Source: Agarilytica rhodophyticola (GTDB lineage Bacteria; Pseudomonadota; Gammaproteobacteria; Pseudomonadales; Cellvibrionaceae). From it: DNA of 64,000 bases. The translations under genes and the position numbers were made by a program. Each line of letters opens with the position of its first letter. The stretch's first letter is position 1. Below the pieces are notes generated by a model. It was given only the letters and a program-made list of their open reading frames with translations, was not told the DNA's origin and searched no databases. Shown piece by piece: positions 7,680-17,183 of this stretch. The stretch lies in contig NZ_CP020038.1 in assembly GCF_002157225.2 (NCBI RefSeq), positions 2,503,001-2,567,000 on the forward strand, given 5' to 3'.

Positions 7680-9134
7680 TTAGAGTCTCGATTGTTCACG
7701 CAGCTTTCTGGCTTTCTGCAATTTTTGTTCGATTCTGGCATGTAAGTGACGATCTTTTTCAATTAGACGCATAGCATTTTTAAGCTGGATAATTGCTTTA
7801 TCAAAAAGGCCGTTGAGCATAAAGTATTCGGCTCTAGTGGAATGCACTTGGAAAATATTACCTGCTAGGCCGTGCACTTCAGCCAGGAGATACCAGATAT
7901 AGTCATCCTTAGGGCGGCGCTGACTGTGTCTGGTGAGTAATGCCTGGCATTCTTTATATTTTCCCGCTTGCATCATAATTTCCGCTGCGCGAATATTGAG
8001 TGCATGGTGATTGGGATGACGCTTTAACTTATTTTTTAGCAGTGATAATGCGGCATCAAAATCCTCTCTTTGTGCCTCGATCTCTGCTTTGGCTACAACA
8101 AAGTAGAGATTATCCGGTTCTGCTTCCAAAAGTGGAGCTAAAGCGCTTTCTGCTTTTTCCAGTCGTCCGGCTTTTGTCAGTGCTAATACAAGACCATAGG
8201 TCGAAGGTTTAGTATTGTAATCTTCGTTATTAATTTTGTTTTCAAAGTGGCGAATGGCAAACTGCATGTTTGCTTCGTGTACCAGTGATGCGCGTATTTT
8301 TGCGTAATAATATTCTTCATTGTCGTCAAAGTGTCGAGGTCGAGTCTGCTGGGCCCGTAACTGTGAATCCGATACCCGGCTTTCAGTTAAGGGGTGGGTC
8401 AACAAAAATTCTGGGGGGCGCCTTGAAAAACGGGATGCTTTGAGCATATTTTCAAACATCGCAGGCATGGCTTCTGGATTTTTACCTGATCTTACCAGCG
8501 TCTCCATACCTATGCGATCTGCCTCTTGCTCCATTTGTCGACTAAAGCGTAATTGCGAATCGAGAGCTGCTGCTCGTGTTGCGGAAATGGCGGCAATTCC
8601 CGCTTCACCGCCTGAGGTGGCCGCAATTAGGATACTGGCAAGCAAGGCTGCGATATTAGGGATAGATTTATCTTTTTGATCAGCTATTCGCCTAGCGAAG
8701 TGACGTTGGCTCAAGTGAGCTAATTCGTGAGCTAGAACAGAAGAGAATTGATCCTCTGTGTCGGCATATTCAAATAGACCTGTATGCACGCCAACAATAC
8801 CTCCCGGCACCGCGAAGGCGTTGAGGGCGGCGTTTTCGACCACTAGGATATCCAAGCGCTTGTCTTGTAAGTCACTGTATGCTGATAACTTTTTTATCAG
8901 GGTTTCTACATAGGACTGCAAAAATGGGTCGGTGGATGTGGGAACTCGTGAACGGTAAAAACGCAGCCAGTTTTGGCCTAATTCATATTCTTGACGAGGC
9001 GATATCAGGCCTGAGCTGGCATCTCCCAAGTCAGGTAGCAATATGTCTGCAGCAGTGCTAGGTGAGATCGCAGCTAAATTTAGCGCTAAGGCTGCGCCCA
9101 TACTGCATAGGATTTTTCTTAATGGATTTAACAA
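7680..9134 (-). CDS. bepA: BepA-family periplasmic M48 metalloprotease/chaperone with TPRs
   Basis: A 484-aa protein with an N-terminal signal sequence (about residues 1-29, ending STAA). The M48 zinc motif HELAH is at 136-140, a downstream glutamate ligand lies in EQEADR (about 202-207), and NAFAVPGGIVGV precedes the active site. The C-terminal half (about 300-475) is a run of TPR-like helices. This architecture is that of BepA (YfgC), which works with the BAM complex in the periplasm to assemble or degrade LptD and other outer-membrane proteins. Length fits the family. It converges on the GGDEF-EAL gene (44 bp between stops) and is divergent from the tusA-like/perM pair, an arrangement also found in Pseudomonas as far as I recall. 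Confidence 0.93.
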   Translation of the reverse strand: MLNPLRKILCSMGAALALNLAAISPSTAADILLPDLGDASSGLISPRQEYELGQNWLRFYRSRVPTSTDPFLQSYVETLIKKLSAYSDLQDKRLDILVVENAALNAFAVPGGIVGVHTGLFEYADTEDQFSSVLAHELAHLSQRHFARRIADQKDKSIPNIAALLASILIAATSGGEAGIAAISATRAAALDSQLRFSRQMEQEADRIGMETLVRSGKNPEAMPAMFENMLKASRFSRRPPEFLLTHPLTESRVSDSQLRAQQTRPRHFDDNEEYYYAKIRASLVHEANMQFAIRHFENKINNEDYNTKPSTYGLVLALTKAGRLEKAESALAPLLEAEPDNLYFVVAKAEIEAQREDFDAALSLLKNKLKRHPNHHALNIRAAEIMMQAGKYKECQALLTRHSQRRPKDDYIWYLLAEVHGLAGNIFQVHSTRAEYFMLNGLFDKAIIQLKNAMRLIEKDRHLHARIEQKLQKARKLREQSRL

Positions 9135-9715
9135 AATATCAATACCGCTGAACGTATATCCGTTGATTTAGGGCCTGCCTTTTTAATTTTTCAACTTAAT
9201 CTTTAATGACGATTTAATTTTTAGTTACATATTTTGAGTTGTAGCTTCTTAACTGCACTAATTACAAGATCTCAATCGCAATTTTAACTACCATTACGCG
9301 CTATTATACCCTACGTTTTTACTGTGTATTTTTGCAAAAATTAACGCTGATTATGTATTGCTCAATCATCCTAGAATCTTAAGTCTTATACAAGCGTACA
9401 TCTCAAGTTTTCTCAATAATGACGTATAATTAGACTATCGTAAAATATGCCTCAAATGAGCCAAAAACATCATATGCCACATAGTTTTCACTTTCCCTAT
9501 ATAGACTTAAACACACAACACCTATCGACTCTTTATTACGACAAAGTAACGATATTGTGGTGCAATTAGTCACGGTCTTAGGTATATATGTGATATTCAA
9601 CCCACAAGTTGGCATTACTAAGTCAGTATTTCGAGAGTGAAAATAAGAAAATGTTCCTGCCAACGACAAAATATTCCTCTTTAAATACCTTGATGACACA
9701 ATCAAAATTTAGAAT
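9135..9715. other. AT-rich divergent intergenic region
   Basis: About 580 bp between the divergent bepA and tusA-like genes. A 91-codon minus-strand frame (9430-9705) has no recognisable features and odd composition. I see no convincing promoter, operator or RNA structure beyond general AT-richness. Confidence 0.5.
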
Positions 9716-9970
9716 ATGACAATAAGCGAAAACTTTAACCCCAAAATCACTGTTGATGCGCAGGGGCTTAGCTGTCCAATGCCATTACTAAAAGCCAAGC
9801 AGGCGCTTAATCAGGTAGAGGCAGATGACATAGTGTGTGTTATTGCCTCTGATGCTGGATCAGTTAGGGATTTTCACTCTTTCGCTGATTTAACTGAGCA
9901 TAAAATAGTCGATTTTTGTGATGAAAATGGAATCTACACCTACACGATTAGAAAGGGCAAACTAGTATGA
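9716..9970 (+). CDS. TusA-family sulfur carrier protein
   Basis: An 84-aa protein with the TusA/SirA fold signature: VDAQGLSCPMPLLKAKQAL, with the conserved Cys20-Pro-Met-Pro motif carrying the persulfide-accepting cysteine, followed by a GSVRDF-type segment. TusA proteins relay sulfur for tRNA thiolation and molybdopterin or other sulfur pathways. Several paralogues exist in gammaproteobacteria, so which pathway it serves is not certain. Its stop TGA overlaps the ATG of the permease gene in an ATGA junction, so the two are translationally coupled. Confidence 0.92.
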   Translation: MTISENFNPKITVDAQGLSCPMPLLKAKQALNQVEADDIVCVIASDAGSVRDFHSFADLTEHKIVDFCDENGIYTYTIRKGKLV

Positions 9971-11046
9971 TCCGAATTTTCCACCGTTGGATTGAGCGAT
10001 ATTTCGCAGATGAAGAAGCGGTTCTTGTAGCGGTTATCATCATAGCCGGCTTTACCATTGTGCTGTCTATGGGGGTAGTTCTTGCGCCCATGACTTCAGC
10101 TTTAATTATCGCTTTTTTAATGCAGGGTGTTGTATTGCGCTTAACCTCCTGGGGATTGAGCCATATTGTGGCTGTGACAGTGGCTTTCTTAATCTTAGTG
10201 AGCAGCGTTATCGTTGGACTCCTCTATATATTACCTGCCTTATGGCATCAGGTGGTGAAGCTTTTCTCTGAAGCACCTAGAATGCTAAAAGAAGGGCAAG
10301 AGCTCCTTCTCTTGTTACCTGAAAAATATCCGACTCTTATCCGAGAAGAACAAGTCACACAGATGATTGACGGCCTTGGCAATGAGTTAGCTCAAGTTGG
10401 GCAGACAATTCTTTCCATTTCTCTTGCTCAACTGCCTGTTATTATTTCCATACTTATATACCTGATACTCGTTCCCATCCTCGTATTCTTCTTTTTAAAG
10501 GATGGGCGAGAGATGATGGAGTGGTTTTCTAATATTTTGCCCAGAGAACGCCCGGTGATGCAGCAGATCTGGCGGGAAATGAACCAGCAAATCGCCAATT
10601 ATGTGCGAGGGAAAGTCATTGAGATTGTGATTGTTGCCGGTGTATGCAGTGTTGTTTTTAGCTTTCTAGGGGTAAATTATGCCTTGCTGCTTGGTATTGC
10701 TGTGGGCTTTTCTGTGCTTATTCCTTACATTGGGGCTGCTGTGGTTACCTTGCCCGTGGCGATTATTGGCTTTTTCCAATGGGGTTTAAATGAAACTTAT
10801 TTCTACTTAATGGCCTCATACTTTGTAATACAAGCGTTAGATGGCAACGTATTAGTACCATTACTTTTCTCTGAAGCCGTTAAAATGCATCCAGTGGTGA
10901 TTGTTTTAGCTGTATTGGTATTTGGTGGATTGTGGGGTTTTTGGGGAGTATTCTTCGCTATTCCTCTGGCAACTTTATTTAAAGCAATTATTACCGCTTG
11001 GCCCACCACAAATATCGATGAAGGGCTTGCTGAAGTGAAGGGATAA
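9967..11046 (+). CDS. perM: AI-2E/PerM-family inner-membrane transporter
   Basis: A 359-aa polytopic protein with about eight hydrophobic segments: a pair near residues 20-55, one near 65-90, one near 150-175 and a cluster at 215-340. A long soluble loop at about 90-150 and the conserved PxLVFFFLKDG segment near residue 170 are typical of the AI-2E transporter family (UPF0118). PerM-type members are linked to permease or ion-coupled export roles; the substrate cannot be read from the sequence. It starts on the last bases of the tusA-like gene (4-bp overlap). Confidence 0.9.
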   Translation: MIRIFHRWIERYFADEEAVLVAVIIIAGFTIVLSMGVVLAPMTSALIIAFLMQGVVLRLTSWGLSHIVAVTVAFLILVSSVIVGLLYILPALWHQVVKLFSEAPRMLKEGQELLLLLPEKYPTLIREEQVTQMIDGLGNELAQVGQTILSISLAQLPVIISILIYLILVPILVFFFLKDGREMMEWFSNILPRERPVMQQIWREMNQQIANYVRGKVIEIVIVAGVCSVVFSFLGVNYALLLGIAVGFSVLIPYIGAAVVTLPVAIIGFFQWGLNETYFYLMASYFVIQALDGNVLVPLLFSEAVKMHPVVIVLAVLVFGGLWGFWGVFFAIPLATLFKAIITAWPTTNIDEGLAEVKG

Positions 11047-11118
11047 TCTGGATCTCAGGTGAGTTCTGATTAACTCAGGATTTACCTGATAAATATTAAG
11101 AAAAATAGAGGTGTATAT

Positions 11119-14046
11119 TTGAGGTTCTTTTATTTTTTAGCGTGTTTGATAGTGTTTGTTTGTCCTCTACTGAGCGCAAAAACGCCCATTATTGTTAATG
11201 ACAGTGATCACCGAAAGTTCGAATATTTCTCGCTCGATAATACACTTCAAGTTCTTCTTATTTCCGATGTAAAAGCTGAGAAAGCTGCCGCTGCCTTGGA
11301 TGTCGCTGTCGGCTCTGGCGATGATCCTAAAGATCGTTATGGCTTGGCACACTTTCTGGAACACATGCTCTTCTTAGGAACTGAAAAGTATCCTGTTGTT
11401 GGTGAGTTCCAAGATTTTATTGCTGGTCATGGTGGTCGACATAATGCCTATACCAGCTTGATGCACACCAACTACTTTTTCGATATCGATGCTAAAAGCT
11501 TTGAACAAGGCCTGGATCGTTTTGCCCAGTTTTTTATCAGTCCCCTTATTATGGAAGACTATGTGGCGCGCGAACGCAATGCAGTGCATTCAGAATATGC
11601 CTCTAAGTTAAAGTCAGAGGCTAGGCGGGAGCGGGATGTTTTTCGTGAATTGGTGCTACCAGGACACCCTTTGTCTAAATTTTCTACGGGAAACCACAGT
11701 ACTTTGAGTGGCGTACCTGTTAGTCGCTTACAAAAAGAGCTTTTTGATTTTTATAATACCCAATACAGCGCTAATAAAATGGTGCTCGTTTTAAGTGGAC
11801 CCTTTGAATTAGTACAATTAAAGACCTGGGCTGTGAATAAATTTAGTGCTATAAAAAATAAAAATGTTGCACAGCCACAATCTCATAATACATTATTTGC
11901 TGATGGCTTCTTACCGGCTGAAGTGCATATCAAACCACAAAAGGAATTGCGCAAAGTCACATTTTCTTTCCCGATACCATCGACTCTACCTCATACAGAT
12001 AAAAAGCCAACACAATATATTGGTAACTTTATTGGCCACGAAGGTGAGGGTTCGTTGCTATCGCTATTAAAAAAAGAACGATGGGCTAGCTCTCTAAGTG
12101 CCGGTAGCGGTGTAAGGTGGCACGGTGGTGAGACTTTTAATGTCACCATTCGTTTAACCAAAGAAGGTTTAAATAACCTTTCTCATATTCGCGATTTGAT
12201 GTTCGACTATATTGCGCTTATAAAAAGAAATGGCATTAGCCAATGGCGTTATCGAGAGTTAGCTAAATTGAGTAAGATGTCTTTTGATTTCGGCGAACGG
12301 GGAAATCCCATAAGAGAAGTTAGCCGTCTTGCTCGTGATTTACATGAGACAACGGCGAATAAAATTTTTTGGTACAACTATAATTGGGACAAATTTGATG
12401 AGGTGCTTATTCGCCGTTACCTGGGTGAACTCAATGTCAATAATATGTTAACCGTAATTGTTGCACCCGAAACAATTGCCGATAAAGAAAGTGAATTCTA
12501 TCAAGCGCCTTATCGTGTAATCACTAATAACACCTCTCAACATTTAGAAAACCATTCAACTGTAAAAAAGGCTGAGTTTCGTAGTCACAAACTTACACTT
12601 GAAGGCCCAAGTGTTGCCACCTATAAAAAATTAAAAAAACAAATGGACTTGCCTAAAGCAAACCCGTTTGTTCCGAGTAATTTTACTATTTATGAAGAGA
12701 GCTTTGCGCAAGCTAAAGAAAATATACCGCAATTAATTTATCAGCGTGATGGAGTGCAGGGTTGGTTTTTAAATGACAATATTTATAGTATTCCAAAAGG
12801 CTTTGTGAGTTCTCGTTTTCTCTTGCCTACAGCAACTCATTCCCCTGAGTTGAGTGTAACGCTCGATATCTTCGCAAAAATTATTAAAGATGCTCTAAAT
12901 AAACTCAGCTACAATGCCTCTTTGGCTGGTTTGTCTTATTCATTAAATGCTACAGCTAAAGGCATAGATTTAGATTTTTATGGCTATAACGCTTCTTTAC
13001 CTGAATTGTCTAGCCGTGTATTGAAAGTGATCCGAAACTTTAATCGCAGTAAAAAATATCGGCTTAAAATGATAGATGCCTACTTTGATGATGTTCGGGA
13101 AGAGTTATTGCGAATTCAACGCAATCGTCGATACGATAAAGTCTATGCACAAGTTTTTCGTGATGTGCCTTCTGTGCTTTATTCTCCCTATTGGTCGAGT
13201 CAGGATTTGGAAGTCGCCCTCGATAAATTGACTAAAAAACGTTTTATTGAGCTGTCTGAAAATTTATTTGATGATGCTCAGTTAGAAGCTCTCGTATATG
13301 GTAACTTTCGTGAAAAAGACGCCAAAAAATATTTCTCAGGCTTAAGGAAGATATTAAAAAAGAAAGATCAGCACGTGTTAGAGAAGAGTAAGGTAGTGAA
13401 TTTGTCTCAAGCGCCATTATTTGTTAAATCTTTGGTGGTTGATTCACAGGAGAGTGTCGCTGCAATTTACTTACAAGGGCGCGATGACTCCATTGAAGAA
13501 CAAGCCAAGGTTTTAATTTTACAACAAATGATGTCATCACCCTTTTATCAAACATTAAGGACACAACAACAACTTGGTTATATTGTACAAAGTGCCAATT
13601 ATACCTTACGCGATGTGCCGGGTATTGCTGCGGTAGTGCAGTCGCCACAATATTCACCATACCAAATTTATCAGCGCATGTTAGATTTTTTTAAAAATAG
13701 TAAAAATGAAATATTTAAAAATTTCGCGAGGGATAAAAATGCACTGGTTATCGAGCTAAAAGAGCAGGCTAAGAATCAAGGTGAATGGGCGAATCACTAT
13801 TGGGCAAGTATTTTAGATAAAGATTTTTCCTTTGATGAGCGCAAACGGTTGATAGCCGTGATTGAAAATATTACCCGCGGAGAAATTGATCAATTGTATG
13901 ACGATATGCTGATCAAAAATGGTGCGGATATGATTTTTGTGGCGAGTAATAAAGAGATTCCTGCAGCAACATTCGACCCTTCTGCAAAAGGCATTAAAGA
14001 CTACAAAAAATTTAAAGATCATATGTTAAGTTACACTTACGATTGA
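11119..14046 (+). CDS. Secreted M16-family zinc peptidase (pitrilysin/insulinase-like)
   Basis: A 975-aa protein with a signal peptide (residues 1-20, ending LLSA). The inverted zinc motif HFLEH is at residues 78-82 (H78, E81, H82), and a downstream ERNAVHSEY segment supplies the third ligand. Four M16 half-domains are expected over this length, and the C-terminal QQLGYIVQS motif is typical of pitrilysin and insulysin substrate-binding domains. It should degrade peptides in the periplasm. The start is TTG at 11119: an in-frame stop lies just upstream and a good AGAGGTG ribosome-binding site sits 5-6 nt before it. The coding strand is more AT-rich and Lys/Asn-rich than neighbouring housekeeping genes. 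It stands alone, 72 bp after the permease gene. Confidence 0.92.
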   Translation: MRFFYFLACLIVFVCPLLSAKTPIIVNDSDHRKFEYFSLDNTLQVLLISDVKAEKAAAALDVAVGSGDDPKDRYGLAHFLEHMLFLGTEKYPVVGEFQDFIAGHGGRHNAYTSLMHTNYFFDIDAKSFEQGLDRFAQFFISPLIMEDYVARERNAVHSEYASKLKSEARRERDVFRELVLPGHPLSKFSTGNHSTLSGVPVSRLQKELFDFYNTQYSANKMVLVLSGPFELVQLKTWAVNKFSAIKNKNVAQPQSHNTLFADGFLPAEVHIKPQKELRKVTFSFPIPSTLPHTDKKPTQYIGNFIGHEGEGSLLSLLKKERWASSLSAGSGVRWHGGETFNVTIRLTKEGLNNLSHIRDLMFDYIALIKRNGISQWRYRELAKLSKMSFDFGERGNPIREVSRLARDLHETTANKIFWYNYNWDKFDEVLIRRYLGELNVNNMLTVIVAPETIADKESEFYQAPYRVITNNTSQHLENHSTVKKAEFRSHKLTLEGPSVATYKKLKKQMDLPKANPFVPSNFTIYEESFAQAKENIPQLIYQRDGVQGWFLNDNIYSIPKGFVSSRFLLPTATHSPELSVTLDIFAKIIKDALNKLSYNASLAGLSYSLNATAKGIDLDFYGYNASLPELSSRVLKVIRNFNRSKKYRLKMIDAYFDDVREELLRIQRNRRYDKVYAQVFRDVPSVLYSPYWSSQDLEVALDKLTKKRFIELSENLFDDAQLEALVYGNFREKDAKKYFSGLRKILKKKDQHVLEKSKVVNLSQAPLFVKSLVVDSQESVAAIYLQGRDDSIEEQAKVLILQQMMSSPFYQTLRTQQQLGYIVQSANYTLRDVPGIAAVVQSPQYSPYQIYQRMLDFFKNSKNEIFKNFARDKNALVIELKEQAKNQGEWANHYWASILDKDFSFDERKRLIAVIENITRGEIDQLYDDMLIKNGADMIFVASNKEIPAATFDPSAKGIKDYKKFKDHMLSYTYD

Positions 14047-14511
14047 AAGTAACATGATGCATCTTGCGCTACAGCCCCCGTAATTGCTGCGTTGCAGCTA
14101 AAAAGTAGGGTGGAAAGTTTATTTGCATGTGTGTAGAATCGTGACAATTCTATTGCTCTATTATGTCAATTTAAATGAGTGTATATGTCAGACATCATTT
14201 TGACACAGCGTTCAACAATATCTGCAAATGGTGGCCACAGTTAAATAAAACATTAGATGTTATTACTTAGATGCTTAGTGAAAAGCATATGTACGAACAA
14301 GAAAGATACATATGTAACAAAGCAAACATTGTAGGTTCCAGAAGACGAGTACATATATAAAACACTATTGACGATTGAAAGAAACCTTCGAAATTATCCA
14401 TCAAATTTTATTTATGCGGGAGTGGTTCATACCATTTCTCTATACGATTTTGTTTATTCGTTTAATACCGCCGTACAACAGTTCTATGCGGCACTACTGA
14501 GGAGGCCCTAA
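14047..14511. other. Intergenic region upstream of aceE
   Basis: About 465 bp without a gene. It holds a small hairpin GCTGC-gtt-GCAGC near 14086-14098 after the peptidase stop and several related TACATAT-type repeats (listed separately). The aceE promoter must lie here; no clear -35/-10 pair stands out. Confidence 0.5.
14286..14357. repeat. TACATATG-type inverted repeats upstream of aceE
   Basis: CATATGTA (14286-14293) and TACATATG (14307-14314) form an 8-bp inverted repeat with a 13-nt spacer. The right arm is itself part of a TACATATGTA palindrome, and TACATATA recurs at 14350-14357. The positions suit an operator or bent promoter DNA for the aceEF operon, but no known regulator consensus is matched. 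Confidence 0.3.
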
Positions 14512-17163
14512 ATGCTAGAGGAATCTGATGCTCTAGAAACCCAAGAGTGGGTAGAAGCACTTGAATCGGTAATTCGTCATAACGGACCTGAACGTGCATC
14601 TTATCTTTTGATCCAATTAGCAAATATTGCGACTAAAGCAGGTGTTGGTTTACCGTCAGCTATTACGACACCTTATAGTAATACTATTCCGGTTAGTGCT
14701 GAAAAGCGTCATCCTGGGGATGAACATTTAGAGCGCAAGATCCGCTCTTTGGTGCGCTGGAATGCTATGGCGATGGTAATGCGCGCAAATGATAATGATG
14801 AGGGTTTGGGTGGACACATTTCGTCATTCTCTTCTTCTGCTACGTTGTATGAAGTAGGGTTTAACCATTTCTTCCGTGCTGATAGTGATGACCAATTAGG
14901 TGACTTGATTTATTTTCAGGGCCATATTTCACCAGGTATCTACGCGCGCTCCTTCCTTGAAGGCCGTTTATCTGAGGATCAATTGGATAACTTTAGGCGT
15001 GAGGTAGATGGCGGTGGTTTATCTTCTTATCCTCACCCATGGCTAATGCCTGATTACTGGCAGTTTCCTACTGTATCCATGGGGCTAGGTCCTATCCAAG
15101 CTATCTATCAGGCTAACATTATGCGCTATATGTCTGCCCGCGGCTTACCCCGTGGCGACCGTAAAGTATGGGCGTTTTTAGGGGATGGTGAATGTGATGA
15201 ACCTGAAACTTTAGGTGCAATTTCCCTTGCTGGACGCGAGCAGCTTGAAAATCTGATTTTTGTGATCAACTGTAATTTACAGCGGTTGGACGGTCCGGTA
15301 CGTGGTAATGGCAAAATTGTCCAGGAACTTGAAGGGATCTTCCGTGGCGCTGGCTGGAACGTTATTAAAGTGTTGTGGGGCAGTCTTTGGGATGAGTTGT
15401 TGCAAAAAGATACAACAGGCTTACTGCAAAAACGTATGGATGAAGTGCTCGATGGCGAGTTGCAGAACTATAAAGCCAATGGCGGTGCCTACACTCGTAA
15501 GCATTTCTTCGGTAAGTATCCTGAGTTGCTAGAGTTGGTTAAGGATTATACTGATGATGAAATTATGGCGCTTAACCGTGGTGGTCATGACCCGCAGAAA
15601 GTTTACGCAGCATATGCAGAAGCATCGGCGCATAAAAAGCAACCTACTGTAATTCTTGCGCAGACAGTTAAAGGCTATGGTCTTGGCGCAGCAGGTGAGT
15701 CCGCCAACATTACTCACTCTGTGAAGAAGCTGGATATTGAGAGCTTGAAGAAATTCCGCGATCGCTTTGGTATTCCAGTTGCTGACGAAGACTTGAAAAA
15801 CGTTCCTTATTACCGCCCATCTCCCGACTCCCCAGAAATGAAGTATATGCAAAGCCGCCGTCAAACACTGGGTGGTTATGTGCCTTCTCGAGTATCGGAT
15901 TTCGATGCGCTACAGATACCTAAACTGGATGCCTTCAAAGCATTGATGAAGTCCACCGGTGATCGCGAAATATCCACCACCATGGCCTTTGTAAGATTTA
16001 TCTCCACTTTAGTGAAAGATAAAAATATGGGCGACCGTGTTGTGCCCATCGTTCCTGATGAAGCACGCACCTTTGGTATGGAAGGCATGTTTAGGCAATT
16101 GGGCATTTATTCCTCCCAAGGTCAAAAATATACGCCACATGATCGTGATCAAATCATGTACTACAAGGAAGATAAGAAAGGCCAAATTCTGGAAGAAGGT
16201 ATTAACGAAGCTGGCGCTATGTCTGCTTGGGTTGCCTGTGCGACTGCCTATAGCACTTATAAAAAGGCCATGGTGCCATTTTATATATACTATTCAATGT
16301 TTGGTTTTCAGCGTATCGGTGATTTGGCATGGCTAGCTGGAGATATTCAAGCCCGAGGTTTCTTGATCGGTGCAACTTCGGGTAGAACCACCTTAAATGG
16401 TGAAGGTCTGCAGCACCAAGATGGCCACAGTCATTTAATGGCTAATACTATTCCTAATTGTCACTCTTACGATCCCACTTATGGTTTCGAATTGGCAGTG
16501 ATTATTCAGGATGGTTTGCGTCGTATGTATGAAGACAAGGAAAATTGTTTTTATTACATCACTACTATGAATGAAAACTATCAGCATCCCGATATGCCTA
16601 TTGGTGCCGAAGAAGGCATTATTAAAGGTATCTATCAATTGAAGGCTGGTAAGAAAAGCACTAAGAAAAAACGTGTACAGTTGATGGGTGCCGGTACGAT
16701 TTTGCGTGAAGTGGAAGCCGCCGCGGAGTTATTGCGAGAAGATTGGGGTGTTGAGTCCGATATATGGAGTGTTACCAGTGTTAATGAGCTGGCTCGCGAT
16801 GGTCAGCGTGCGTCTCGTTGGAATTTACTCAATCCAACCCAAACACCACGCAAAGCGTATATTACTGAGCAATTGGAATCTAGTGATGGTCCTTTCATCA
16901 TTTCTACCGATTATATGAAGAGCTATGCAGAACAATTGCGTGCCTATATTCCAGGTAATTATTCTGTCTTAGGAACTGACGGGTTTGGCCGCAGTGACAC
17001 GCGCTCAAAACTACGTAAATTCTTTGAGGTGGATCGCTACTTTGTTACTGTTGCTGCACTCAAGGCTCTTGCTGATGAAGGCAAGATAGACAGTAAAGAC
17101 GTTGCCGAAGCGCTTAAAAAATATGGCATCGACTCAGAAAAAACCGATCCAACGACCTGTTAA
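14512..17163 (+). CDS. aceE: Pyruvate dehydrogenase E1 component, homodimeric type
   Basis: An 883-aa protein that decarboxylates pyruvate on thiamine diphosphate and reductively acetylates the lipoyl groups of E2. The ThDP/Mg-binding motif begins at GDGECDEPE (residue 224 on) and ends in NCNLQRLDGPVRGN, essentially the E. coli AceE sequence. Length matches the homodimeric E1 family (about 885 aa). The start ATG has an excellent GAGGAGG ribosome-binding site (14499-14505), 6 nt upstream. The aceF gene follows after 20 bp, so the pair is an operon. No lpd (E3) gene follows, so E3 must be encoded elsewhere. No anomalies seen. Confidence 0.98.
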   Translation: MLEESDALETQEWVEALESVIRHNGPERASYLLIQLANIATKAGVGLPSAITTPYSNTIPVSAEKRHPGDEHLERKIRSLVRWNAMAMVMRANDNDEGLGGHISSFSSSATLYEVGFNHFFRADSDDQLGDLIYFQGHISPGIYARSFLEGRLSEDQLDNFRREVDGGGLSSYPHPWLMPDYWQFPTVSMGLGPIQAIYQANIMRYMSARGLPRGDRKVWAFLGDGECDEPETLGAISLAGREQLENLIFVINCNLQRLDGPVRGNGKIVQELEGIFRGAGWNVIKVLWGSLWDELLQKDTTGLLQKRMDEVLDGELQNYKANGGAYTRKHFFGKYPELLELVKDYTDDEIMALNRGGHDPQKVYAAYAEASAHKKQPTVILAQTVKGYGLGAAGESANITHSVKKLDIESLKKFRDRFGIPVADEDLKNVPYYRPSPDSPEMKYMQSRRQTLGGYVPSRVSDFDALQIPKLDAFKALMKSTGDREISTTMAFVRFISTLVKDKNMGDRVVPIVPDEARTFGMEGMFRQLGIYSSQGQKYTPHDRDQIMYYKEDKKGQILEEGINEAGAMSAWVACATAYSTYKKAMVPFYIYYSMFGFQRIGDLAWLAGDIQARGFLIGATSGRTTLNGEGLQHQDGHSHLMANTIPNCHSYDPTYGFELAVIIQDGLRRMYEDKENCFYYITTMNENYQHPDMPIGAEEGIIKGIYQLKAGKKSTKKKRVQLMGAGTILREVEAAAELLREDWGVESDIWSVTSVNELARDGQRASRWNLLNPTQTPRKAYITEQLESSDGPFIISTDYMKSYAEQLRAYIPGNYSVLGTDGFGRSDTRSKLRKFFEVDRYFVTVAALKALADEGKIDSKDVAEALKKYGIDSEKTDPTTC

Positions 17164-17183
17164 CTTACTAGGAGAATTTTTCA

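Noticed and set aside
8320-8679. 119-codon plus-strand frame inside bepA
   Set aside because: It lies antisense to the conserved protease domain and is explained by codon bias of the real gene.
9430-9705. 91-codon minus-strand frame in the bepA-tusA gap
   Set aside because: No recognisable domain, no ribosome-binding site seen, and AT-rich composition typical of non-coding DNA.
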